The notes under the pieces are model-generated. The model worked only from the letters and a program-made list of their open reading frames with translations, searched no databases and was not told the DNA's origin. From contig CM077115.1 in assembly GCA_039619475.1 (NCBI GenBank), positions 398,570,557-398,634,556 of the forward strand: a stretch of 64,000 bases of DNA, written 5' to 3'. The DNA comes from Icerya purchasi. Lineage: Eukaryota > Arthropoda > Insecta > Hemiptera > Monophlebidae. The position numbers and the translations under genes are program-made. Of the stretch, positions 24,636-34,570 are shown one piece after another (positions within the stretch are counted from its first letter, which is position 1; each line of letters starts with the position of its first letter).

Positions 24636-24640
<5 letters not shown>
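24180..24640 (+). repeat. Two diverged direct repeats of about 170 bp
   Basis: Units at about 24180-24345 and 24478-24640 share an ordered set of short blocks: CGCG, then TTCGCCAAC or TTCACCAAC, TTTCGTTAA, CAAATAGC, a CGACGATAG or CGACATTAC block, GAAAATTTTTTTTT and TCGGCGC. Similarity is moderate with indels. A shorter related piece, TTCACCTATAATAGCCGCGCC, lies between them near 24428. Confidence 0.5.

Positions 24641-24690
<50 letters not shown>
24640..24690. repeat. (TA)n microsatellite
   Basis: About 51 bp of uninterrupted TA units following the second diverged repeat unit. Confidence 0.95.
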
Positions 24691-24695
<5 letters not shown>

Positions 24696-27600
24696 TATAA
24701 GCTCGGCTATAAAGCGGTCCTTTATGCATATATATTTGAAATAAGTTTTGTTTTCTTCAACTTTTTTACTCGGGCTATTGCTTATGTAAACATCCCTGTT
24801 CTCATTTTTTACTGTTTTTGGGCCAAAAGGGGGTTTTATTTTTATTTTTTTGATTTTATGAAAGAACTTCTGCGTTTTATTTTATATTTTTAATCTCACC
24901 TATAGAGGAGGTATTTGGTGATGAGTTGGAAATATTTTAAAGGTCATTTCTGAGGTCGTTTTAAATTCCATATTATTATATATACTCTTGATGGTTTTTC
25001 AGGTTTTTTTCCACCCAGAGTAATCGGTTAGTTAAGTAAAATCGTTGTTGATTTTTTTTTTTTTGGGGGGGGGGGTTGTCGTTTCTGAATTATCGTATAC
25101 TGTATGTAGTAGATTATGAGGTAGGGAATCCTAAAAAAATAAAAAGACTAATAGTTGGCCTTTTTTTTTTTTTTTTGAACTTCTTGAACATGTTTTTATG
25201 GGTTTTTTTTTCTTATGACTTTATTTACGCTACGAAAGGGATTTTTAATTGAAGGCGGCCGATTACATCGGGAATTTATTTCTACCAAATGCACATGCAA
25301 AAGGACAACCAATCGCGTAACGGTTGCGTGCATCCGCACGAATTGTTCTCTTCGTTTGCGGCAGATTTGTACGGGCGATTTATTCGCAATCGCGATAATC
25401 GACAATCGCCGAAAAACAGTAAATTCGAAATGATCAATCGCAGTTGAAAACTGACGGCAATGATTAAAAATGGCGAATATCGGCTTCGTTTCATTTGTAA
25501 AGTTTTAATTCGAAATTACTCTCGAATACTACAAACTGCACAGTATAAAGTCGACGAACGCAACAGACAGCAGGACGAAAATGGAAATTCAAACACTGGC
25601 AACTGAAATATTCGTTAATCAATGCGTTAGAAAAAACATTCCGAACTCATCGAACTGAAAAATTTCAAAATCGCTCATCGCTATTTCTACTAGTCGCTTT
25701 GCAGTTTTTATCTCTTCTACTCCGTGTGATAATTGAAATAATACATGTTTCGTAATATTTTCATCGGTGTAGTCTACGATTTTTAGCGTTTGGTTGCAGC
25801 TGTGACAATTGACGGTGAAAGAAAAAAGTAAAAAGGCCTAATATCCGGGTGATTTGAAAAAAGGAATATCTAAAGATTTGTGCGATTGGAAGAAACGTGC
25901 ATTTTTTAAGAATTTTCTTCGCACGTCACCTTTAGATTTTGAAAAGGTATCCAAAATTATGAGCTGTAAAAAATCCAACTCTCTGATCCACGTCTACATT
26001 TTTGGCGTACATAAACCGCAAAAACATTTTATTATTAACTTGCTTCGCAGATTCGTATTTGCCACATGTTGCCCTCTTTTACTTTTGCCCTTACCTGGTC
26101 TGGGGATACACTTCCGTTATTTTCAGCAAATTCGACATATATCTCTCGTTCAATCGGAAAAACAAAAAAAACAAAACAAAACGAGTTTATCGATACGAAA
26201 TACAAAAATAAATATGAACTTTTAACAGAGATAAACGAAAAACAGCCAGAGTAACATAGATGTATGCGCGGATTTTGAATCTTTCTTATCAAGCAGAAAA
26301 TGTGAGCAGCGTTTAGAGTGTAATTGTTTTAAGTAGCGTTGAATATGTATGTACATATATTCGTATATAAACGGCAGTAATAACGCGACAATTATCGTGT
26401 GTTTAGTGCTTTTAATGACTGCTTATTTAGCACGATGTTGGAATTAATTGATAAATGCCTGCCAGAACTAACCATGATAGATTGACGACAACATGTTTAG
26501 GATTATCAGCTTTTTACATAAAACCGATTAGTGGCGTTTTTTTGTTTCACATTACAGCATTAATAAAAGAAAACGATATCGTCACCCGACGGCGATTTAA
26601 TATTTAGTGTGAAACATAAAATGGCGCTCTCATTCTAGGTAAATCAGCGAACGCGCACTAATGAGGAATATTGAACACTGACCGTTACAAAAAAAGGAAC
26701 TGAAAGGACCGCAAAAAATCATTCGGCCGAAAACTGTAAAAAACAACTCTAAAAGCTGGCTTATTTTGCTGCAGTCGCGACGGTATAGAGAAAATGGCAT
26801 TAATTATTTCGATTAGCTTAATGTCATCGGGAATAGAAATAATCCGAGCTAGTAACAAATGCAACCATTAGCAACGCGTCTTACGCATCACGTGAACTAA
26901 ATGCGCCAGCCCTTACGAATTACAACAAAAAAGCATTCGCGCAAGTTTACTGTCTACCGAACTATTTCTATACGAACTATTCTCTAATATTTGGATGATA
27001 TAGTTCAAAGAATTAAAAAGAACTAAAAATGTGAAAATTTGAAAGCAATTAAAACAGCCTAATTAGCGTAACGTCGATTCACCATTAAAGGTACCGTGGA
27101 AATAAATCTAACATCAAACACCGTCACCCACGCACAACGTGACCACCAACTGTACGCATTTCCGTTATTACTGTTTTCGTGTTCATATGGTTTAGTTCAA
27201 TTTTAGAACTGTGTCTTTTTTCTATTTATACTGTATACTTTTCTGTTTAATTCGTCGTGTATATTCGAGAAATGTTTCGTTAGCCGGTTTGAGGCGCTTG
27301 CTATAGACGACACGTTAACAACAAGTTAAACCGTTCTTTTAGGAGTTAATGATCTGAAATAATTACGCTCGTCGATCATTGCCACAAAAAGAAATTTCGG
27401 ATCGATTTGGTCGGCCGACTCTGGTTTCGTTCGCAAATCGAATTATAACTAAAGCCTTTACAGATTGATCCGGCTAAATATAGTGCTGCGAGGACGATCA
27501 TTGATCAGACACGCTGTTTAATCATTTTCTCGATGTTTTTTTTTTTTGGGAGTGGGGGCGGATTTTTTTTAATATGTTACGACTACTACGAGTAGTGTGA

Positions 27601-27822
27601 CAAAAAGCCACCGGTTTCCACCGAGAATAGTATTAATACGTGTGCTTTTACATATACTACCCGGACAATCATTTAACTCCTAATAATCAAGGAATTTTAT
27701 CGATGGTAGCCTAGAAATGATTTTTCTATTTCACAGACTTAGTTCCAATTAAAACAAAACCAACTACAGCCGGTGAATGGTAATGCGGCTAAAATCAAGA
27801 TTCGGTGTGCATCCAGTAGCGT

Positions 27823-27988
27823 CAAAGCGAATGAAGATCGAGAACTAGTTAGTATCGTAAAAGGCCGGAAGTTGAAGTACTTTGGTCAGCTGATTCGAAG
27901 ATACTCCTTACTGTAGTATATTTTATTAGAAAAAACAACGGACAGTAGAAAAGCTGAACGAAGGAGAAACGTTCATGCGATATCAAAA
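27823..27988 (+). pseudogene. RTE-like C-terminal relic
   Basis: The plus strand reads ANEDRELVSIVKGRKLKYFG, then QLIRRYSLL, a TAG stop, and LLEKTTDSRKAERRRNVHA. This is the RKL.YFGH..R...LL..I.EG...GRRR block near the C-terminus of RTE-like non-LTR proteins, with the usual His of GH replaced by Gln and one in-frame stop. The polymerase is absent. A related but better preserved tail is at 59215-59620. Confidence 0.6.
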
Positions 27989-27994
27989 GGTAGA

Positions 27995-28385
27995 CACTAG
28001 AGTGGCTATGAAATGCCCAAAACATCGTAAAAAATTTAAGTAAAACAAAATAAAGTTTCGTTTATTGTGGTCACCTATGATCGAAATCGGTCGGGATGAG
28101 AAAAAGAAGAAGAGGATATGAGAAATATTTGGTTTCGGTAACCCCGATGCATCATTTAAATGTTGCAGATTAGCAGGATGGAAGAAACACCGTGTAAATG
28201 AGGGAAGAGAATAAGGGAAAAAAAACAAGATTGAGAAATAACGATTTAACAAAAGTAGTTGTGGAAGAAAGCGTAATTGGGGAACGAAAAAGGATATAAA
28301 TGTTGGATGATTTGAGGGAGGAAGAGAAATTGAAAAGGTGTTGAAGAAAAGCAAGGGAGTGAAGAAAGTACGAACAAAGTGAAGT
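27995..28385 (-). pseudogene. Possible decayed relic of family alpha
   Basis: The minus frame 27983-28354 contains RCFFHPANLQHLNDA, reminiscent of the CPLHPPNSQHVCDPDH block of alpha copy 2, and the plus strand has the same A/G-rich look. No other motif is convincing. Confidence 0.3.
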
Positions 28386-28837
28386 GTTACGAGATCTGAC
28401 CCGACTCGGAGCGGGATGACTGTTGTGAGCTATAGATGAATCGGACGGTACCTATATATATATATGTATATATATATTGAACACCATTCCACTATTGCGA
28501 AAGCAGTTTGAAAACTACACACTGATTTCGGTATATTACCAAATAGCGAAAAGTCTGCTAATGGATTAGAAAACCGTCGTTAAGTTTTTATGTGTTAAAT
28601 GATTGTTCTACTTTTGACTGCAATTAGCGTTGACATTTTTTAACGGTTCAATTACAAATTAGCAACATTAATTCGCTCGACGAAACAAAACGTATTGCTG
28701 TAAAATATAAAAATTACTATAAAAATAACAAACCGATAAGTGCTAAAAAAAATGTAATAACAAGTAGGCTTTCTATATCGGATACATGAGAATCCTTTTC
28801 GGCAATGATCACATTGTGACCGCACGTTTTTTTTGTT

Positions 28838-28863
28838 TTTTTTTTTTTTTTTTTTTTTTTTTT
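28838..28863. repeat. Poly-T run (26 nt)
   Basis: Continuous T after a shorter T-run at 28827-28833. No element could be attached to it as a tail. Confidence 0.95.
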
Positions 28864-29215
28864 GGTTGCGGACTTAATTTCGAAAACGTTTTATTCGTAT
28901 TTTATAATTTTTCCTGCAGATTAAGTCTCATTAAGTATAACTAATATGTTAAGTAAATGACTAACTGACGTGCCCATATATCCCGGGTAAGAAACGTTTT
29001 CTCTTTCGCTACGGATAATAATATAAATTTCTGTAGTACGTAATTGCGATAGCCTAGTAGCGTGAACGCTTGACTATTAAGACAGTCATGTCCAGCGACG
29101 GCAAAAGTATTAATTGATTTAAGCTAGCTTAAGGATTAATTTAATGGCTGGTCAGTAGTTAAATCGTGTCTCTAATGCCAGGCCAAAAAAATAAATAGAT
29201 TTGTATTGTATTTTT

Positions 29216-29436
29216 TTCTTTTTTTTTAAATTTTAAGAATAAGTTGTGGGTCTCACACAGGGCAAATATGCCCGTTGTGTGAGTGCCCGACACTCTTATT
29301 AACGTTTATTATAATAGATATATAGTAGACGCATTACAACTAATTAACTTATTTCGTAACTAACAATAATAATAAACTTAGCATTATGCATATTAAAGTA
29401 ATAGCATATATACGTATGTCAATAAAACAATCTGTA
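29216..29436 (-). mobile_element. 3' end of family gamma non-LTR element, copy 2
   Basis: Positions 29241-29430 match 11661-11830: TAAGTTGTGGGTCTCAC, GGGCA...TGCCCGTTGTG, AACGTTTATTA and further blocks, next to a T-rich tail at 29216-29230. The copy is cut at 29435 by the pogo-like element. Confidence 0.82.
29252..29295 (-). repeat. Tandem stem-loops at gamma 3' end, copy 2
   Basis: CTCACACA (29252-29259) pairs with TGTGTGAG (29276-29283), enclosing GGGCA/TGCCC; GAGTG (29281-29285) pairs with CACTC (29291-29295). Relative to copy 1, both arms differ and pairing is kept. Confidence 0.78.
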
Positions 29437-29583
29437 CACCAATCTCGCTAATCCGGACTTGTCGGGACCAGGACCTGTCCGGATCACCGAAAATCCAGAT
29501 TAAACGGAACTAACTTTAACATGTGTCGGAAACAAGTTTTAAAAGAAAAAATCTTTTTATTATTATGTATATATTTATTTAAT

Positions 29584-29612
29584 GACGCTCGACTACTGTG
29601 GTCATTTGCGTC
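29584..29612 (-). repeat. 3' UTR stem-loop of delta with conserved loop 15-mer
   Basis: GACGC (29584-29588) pairs with GCGTC (29608-29612); the 19-nt loop contains ACTACTGTGGTCATT at 29592-29606, identical to the beta loop although the stems differ. Confidence 0.6.
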
Positions 29613-29680
29613 CCCGATACAGAATGGAAATTATAATAATAATGCAAAAATAACTATTATTACATATTAATATGTCTTAA

Positions 29681-30324
29681 TTATATTAAATTGAGTACAG
29701 TTGCAATCATTAAAAAATGTATTAATTTCTGGATTATATCCTCTTTGTCCTGTAATACTTCTTCTATGCTTAGACCGGCTATTGACGCCTCGTTCCTTTG
29801 TCGATGGAATTGTTGACACTTTGTGATTATATGTCCTATCGTTATAGCAAATAGCTGGCAGAAAGGACACAACGCTTGCGTTTCTCCATTGATCAGTGGG
29901 CCGTGCGTTAGCCTAGTGTGACCGATTCGTATCCTCGCTAGAGCAACTTCCTCTCGTCTATTTGTACGGTACGATGTTGTCCAGGTTCCGATTTGAGGTT
30001 TGATCTGACGTAGCTTATTGCCGCTTAGCCTCGCCCAGTGCTCTTGGTTAGCTAGTTCTAACGAATCTCCTATGTGATCTGTAATTGCTGTATTAGATAT
30101 TTATCTCTGCCAGTTTTGACTTTTTGCCATGGCGGACTCGGTAGATTAGGCAAGTTCAGTGTTATGGGAGCTAGATTGAGCTGGCGAATAAGATTCTTGC
30201 ACCGTAGACCAAATGCTTCGTTGTTTTTGGAGTACAGCTTTTCCAGATTTGAGTGAAAAGTTTTGTAGTAATTAGGATGTGTCTTGTTCATGCTGAGTTT
30301 AAAATAATACTTGAATGCTAGCAT
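29681..30324 (-). pseudogene. C-terminal region of I-like reverse transcriptase protein (delta), frameshifted, RNase H absent
   Basis: The first frame (30324 to 30070) starts MLAFKYYFKLSMNKTHPNYY and reaches LPNLPSPPWQK, the linker that normally precedes RNase H. After a frameshift near 30080-30100 the protein continues ITDHIGDSLELANQEHWARL, NKLRQIKPQIGTW, then EEVALARIRIGHTRLTHG, LCPFC and IGHIITKC, a CxxC...HxxxxC zinc-finger-like end, stopping at 29681. The RNase H domain expected between SPPW and the NKLRQIKP block is missing, as in family A. The RT core is lost by truncation. Non-functional. Confidence 0.82.
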
Positions 30325-30614
30325 AGTATGAAGGTTTTTTAAACTTTACTATGTTGCTTTCGATTTGTAAGCTTATCTTAATGATTAAAAATCAACGTTT
30401 CTTCATTTTAAAGTACGTATGTACTTAAGAAAGTTATTTACATATAAAACAATAAGTATGTACGATAGTATTGTACATATGTAAGATAATTTACATCTGC
30501 CATGCGTCCCGGACGCTTGAGATTTTTTTTTTCATTTTTTTATTTTTTTCGATTCGTCCGGATTAACCGGATGTCCGGACTAGCGAGGACCGGAATAGTG
30601 AAGTTCTATTGTAT

Positions 30615-33000
30615 TATATCGAATGTGTACAAATATGTGGTTCTTATTCGCCGATTTTTCCTTAATTATGAACTTACGGAGTAGACAAACGCACTCGAAA
30701 GGCGGAAAAGCGATAGGTAAAATTTACTCTAGTCTCCCTATTATCGAGCTGCATGAAATATAGTTAAGGTGCTCGACTACCCCATTTCGTTGTCACAACA
30801 CAGCATGTACCTGATTTTTAATATTGAATATTAGATATAGGAGAGCGGTCATATCTGAGGGCAAGTGGAATTAACTCGCAATCTTCAGATCCCCCCCCCC
30901 TCCATTGGAGGAGACCGTTTTAGGGAATTTTGGGATATAATTAAACACCTCGCACGGCAGCACATTTTACTCGTAATAGATTGCAGTAAACGATTAAAAA
31001 ATTTAAATTACGTTCTGAAAACCATTCTCGATAAAGCTCATTTGAGAATTGAGACTTTTAAAAGGGAACGGATCCTTGGTCCGCCGCTGATGCTTTTGAG
31101 CACTGCAACGTGCAATCTGAAAAATGTTGGCAGGCACTCATGTGCGATGCTCCATCGTGCGTTTAAAAGGTATAATTTTCGCCGTGGCAATTTTTCCCAA
31201 TTCCCATCAGCGGAATAATTAGTAATTACGGAAGATTGATGATAGAGTAGTTTTTTGTCTTCTCTTTTTATTTTTTTCTTCTTTTGTTTTTCGTTGCGTT
31301 TTCGGAACTGTTTAAATTTTTTCGATTTTTGACGGCGATTTTTCGGTATTTTATAAAAAAAACGAAACCGTGGCGAATAAATGAAAAAAGCCGCGCGCTA
31401 TCTTGTTCCAGATGTGTGTTAACTGTAATTAATTACTGATCAAAGTTAAAAGTTTATTCGCTTGCTGTCTTTATCAGTGTTCCTTCTTATCATTAATCAC
31501 AAAATTTCGGCTTCCCAACTTTCTTCCTCATCACTTTTTCATTAAACTATCCGACGCGCGCTATACAATTCCTTTTTTTTTTTCACTTCTAAACAGCATT
31601 TTATCGATAAGTTCGCTTCAGAGAATTCGCACATAACCATTCAATTCGACACTGGCAGTCCGAAGCAGATATCCGAGAAAAAAGATACAACGCTTGCATC
31701 ATTTCCCTCGTATCAGATGAATACAATAGTGAGACTATACCGGCGATAGGCTGCGATTCTCTTTCAACCAACGTGCTAGATATATTACTGAGGGGAAACT
31801 TTTAACTGTTGAATTCCATCGACAAACCTGCTGTCATCTGCTGATGCTTTTGAATCTTTATTCTCCTTTTGTTATGCTGGTCAAATGTTTCATGGTTAAA
31901 AATATACATATGTGTATATATATATATATATATTAGTATAATTTTCAGATTGTACTCCGAGTTCCCAAAATGTTCTCCGTAAATAATTCTGTATTGCAAA
32001 AAGCATCTTTTCGTTATTTGCACTTTCAAAATTTCTCTACAGGCGTGCTGTTATCGTGAACGCTTAAAAAGATGTTTTGTTGTTCTAAAACGATAATCGG
32101 CAGAATTTTTAGGAACAAAAATAATCTTTTACGGGGGGGGGGGGAGAGATTTATTAAAGCAAAAAAAAAAACATTAATCAATTTTGCAAAAGTAAAATTA
32201 ATAGGAACTTTTCCGATTTGAATTATTATACGACAAAATCTTAGCAGATTTTATACGATGATGCAACGATATGTTACACAATACCGGACCAACATTTGCG
32301 AAGAAATTTTTACGAGATTTCCGCGAATTAAGCAAATTACTGAGAATAATTAAGGTTCCGAAACACGAAAGAAGCGATCACTACTACGAGTATATTTATT
32401 ACCCTTAATACAGGGGCGGATACAGAAGAACATTTGGGGGGGGGATTGTATAATTACGAAGTAACTTATACGGTGTAGACAGTAGATTTGAGAAATACCC
32501 CCCATTTTTTATGAAGAAAATCAAATAGCGACCTTTATAGAAATTCATAAAAATGTGTTTTAAAAATACATAATTATTACAACTTTTAATTTAACTTTTG
32601 TCTTATATTTAGTTATGAAAAATAAAACGGAATTATAAAATTATACCTTAAATATGGTAGTTTAGAAATAGTAAGAAAGATAGTATTTTTATTAGACTTC
32701 ACCTATCCCCCCCCCCGTTTTGATTTCCGTTTATTTTCATTTCTCTTTCTCCTTCTGTTAAGGCAATTGTCGCTGCAGCTATACCTCTGCTTTTCAAGGC
32801 AATTGTTTCAAAACGCGAGTGTACACACGCAAGACCACACTTGCAGCTAATTGTAAATGTTTAATTTATCGATATAGAAATATGCAGTTCCACGTGCGCG
32901 TCTCATATGGTGCTAAGCATGTTTGCCATTATCTGGCATGTGACTATTAGCAGTTATTTATTTATTTATGTTGTAATAATTTCTGTAACCATTTTTGTCG
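30615..33000. other. No recognisable gene
   Basis: The plus frame 30865-31218 (117 codons, starting after a C10 run) is open but has no family resemblance. A (TA)n of about 22 bp lies near 31913-31932. G-runs at 32133-32144 and 32436-32444, C-run at 32707-32716. Confidence 0.5.
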
Positions 33001-33062
33001 TTGCCCAAAACTTCAGACTTCTGTAAAGTCGAATGCCCTAGCAACTAGACTATCGCGGTGAC
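33000..33062 (-). repeat. Possible tRNA-derived SINE head fragment
   Basis: The minus strand reads TAGTCTAGTTGCTAGGGC (33035-33052), which resembles a tRNA-type A box region and matches 13 of 18 positions of the similar segment at 39095-39112. No B box is clear. Confidence 0.3.
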
Positions 33063-33529
33063 TTATACTATATTATTTCTATCCCTTTTTTTGGCCTAAT
33101 CAGCGTTTGTATCGACGTAATTGTGTAATATTTTATTTAAAATTTCTTTTTAAATAAACTTCTACGAATTTATATCGATAACGGAACTTAGCGATTAGTA
33201 TGAGGATAGCGTTTACGAAAGCAATGATAGTAATTACTCCCCTCGCTTATGTATAGTAGACATTTACCTAACTTGGCATACTTCTTTAAAAGGGTGCGAT
33301 TGATGGCAATTTAAAATTCAGCGCTGTACAAACATAGATAAAACTAAATTGTTTATTTTGTTTTTTTTTTTTTTTTTAACGCGAATGAGTTTAAGGTATA
33401 TTTTATAAAAAAGAAAACGTTACAACAAAATGTTCCTAAAACCGTTACTAAAAACTGTTATTTTAGGATAATTATACTTTGCTGTGATTATCAATTTTTT
33501 TTTTAATATACGTATACATATCAATGTAT

Positions 33530-33610
33530 AATTCGGAGCTTTGAACCTCGTCAAGGGACAAGCTGCCTGAACCCCGCCATAGCATAGTGTTCAGCTATAA
33601 CCTTTCCGGA
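33530..33610 (+). repeat. Dispersed repeat fragment shared with 16270-16330
   Basis: GAACCTCG, GGGACAAGC, CCTGAACCCC blocks follow a TA-rich stretch, as at 16243-16325 (GGACCTCGG, GGGACAAGC, CCTTCACCCCC). Order and spacing agree; family unknown. Confidence 0.4.
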
Positions 33611-33823
33611 TCAGTTGCTTACATTAACTAAGTCATTCTTAACCTTTTTTAAACTAATGGTAGTCGCTACTTTTTTTTTTGTTGCAAAACTCCCTTAACA
33701 GGAAACTATTTGAAAATAATGACGGTGATCTAACATGTCAGATAATAACGTTACAAATGAATAGCAGTGATTTCGTAAGTGATCTGTTCAACCTCGGCGG
33801 AAAAATTACGTAAATTGTAATGT

Positions 33824-33902
33824 ACAGTGGTGAGAAAAAGTCAGGGTGCATACGCACACGTGCAGTTTTCGATAGTGCACCCTGACTTTTGCTCATCTCA
33901 GT
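33824..33902. mobile_element. Very short mariner-type MITE (79 bp)
   Basis: TA (33823... see flanks GTAC at 33822-33825 and 33901-33904) brackets inverted termini CAGTGGTGAG...AGTCAGGGTGCA and, from the other end, CTGAGATGAG...AGTCAGGGTGCA. Over 29 positions the arms match at 25, and the innermost 15 are identical. Only about 25 bp separate them. TA targeting and the CAGTGGTG start fit Tc1/mariner-type ends. Confidence 0.75.
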
Positions 33903-34570
33903 ACATAACTTGATCCTTTCGACCTCGCCGTGGGTTCTAAACCTGTAGGTGAGATGGTTTTCTAAAATCATAAATAAGAGGCAGTTTCATTTTGCCGTGT
34001 CATTTTTAAAATAATGACGTTTCCTTTTAAAGTTCATCAAAAAAATTTTCATAAACGATAGATTTCATTTACTATTTGCGCAGTAATTTATATTATAACC
34101 TCTGTAATAATGCACACTTGCATGGCACAAAAAACATAACTTGTATAATCAAAAGTGATATAACAAGGTTTCTAAATAATGGGAAAACGCAATTCTACGG
34201 AATGGTTTTTTAACGTAATGATTGTTTGTAATATCATTCAAAAGGACGGTAATAGTGTTTTTAATATTATTAAAATAAAATTCCGTTATAAAATATTAAA
34301 TATAAACATTAATACAGTTTGTATACCACAGTACGTGTCTTTACTTGTATAAGTACCATATAAGAGCCATTCTGTATTATTATGACATTATAATTATACA
34401 GTTTTAAGTTGAATTCGGTATTGCATAATTCTCGTAGTTGATTGTTTTGCTATAAAATTCGGTTGCGGTTTTAATATCATTTGTTGATAATAAACGATTG
34501 TATTTTAAAATACATTTGATGAGATGTATTTAAAAAAGAAAATAAAAAGAACGTTATTAAAGATTTTTGT

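Larger units (their letters stand above)
22530..27815. other. No recognisable gene; diverged repeats and simple sequence
   Basis: Includes T-runs at about 22970-22984 and 23563-23579, the diverged duplication at 24180-24640 and the (TA)n at 24640-24690 (listed separately). Frames 23098-23409 minus, 23636-24037 minus and 25854-26225 plus are open but have no motif I recognise. Confidence 0.5.
29555..30335 (-). mobile_element. I-like non-LTR retrotransposon fragment (family delta)
   Basis: A minus-strand element truncated near 30330 with its 3' end in an AT-rich tail at about 29550-29580. It carries a 3' stem-loop at 29584-29612 with the same 15-nt loop sequence as beta. It lies within the arms of the pogo-like element, so it is probably the later insertion. 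I could not find a convincing target duplication. Confidence 0.75.
29437..30611. mobile_element. Pogo/Tigger-like DNA element (TA-flanked), interrupted by a retrotransposon
   Basis: Left end: TA (29435-29436), then CACCAATCTCGCTAATCCGG and a second CCGGAT...CCAGATTAA block. Right end, reverse complemented: TA (30612-30613), then CAATAGAACTTCACTATTCC, GGTCCTCGCTAGTCCGGAC and GGTTAATCCGGA. The repeated TAATCCGGA modules and TA flanks are typical of pogo/Tigger ends as I know them. No transposase frame is seen. The middle, about 29555-30335, is occupied by the delta retrotransposon. Confidence 0.65.
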
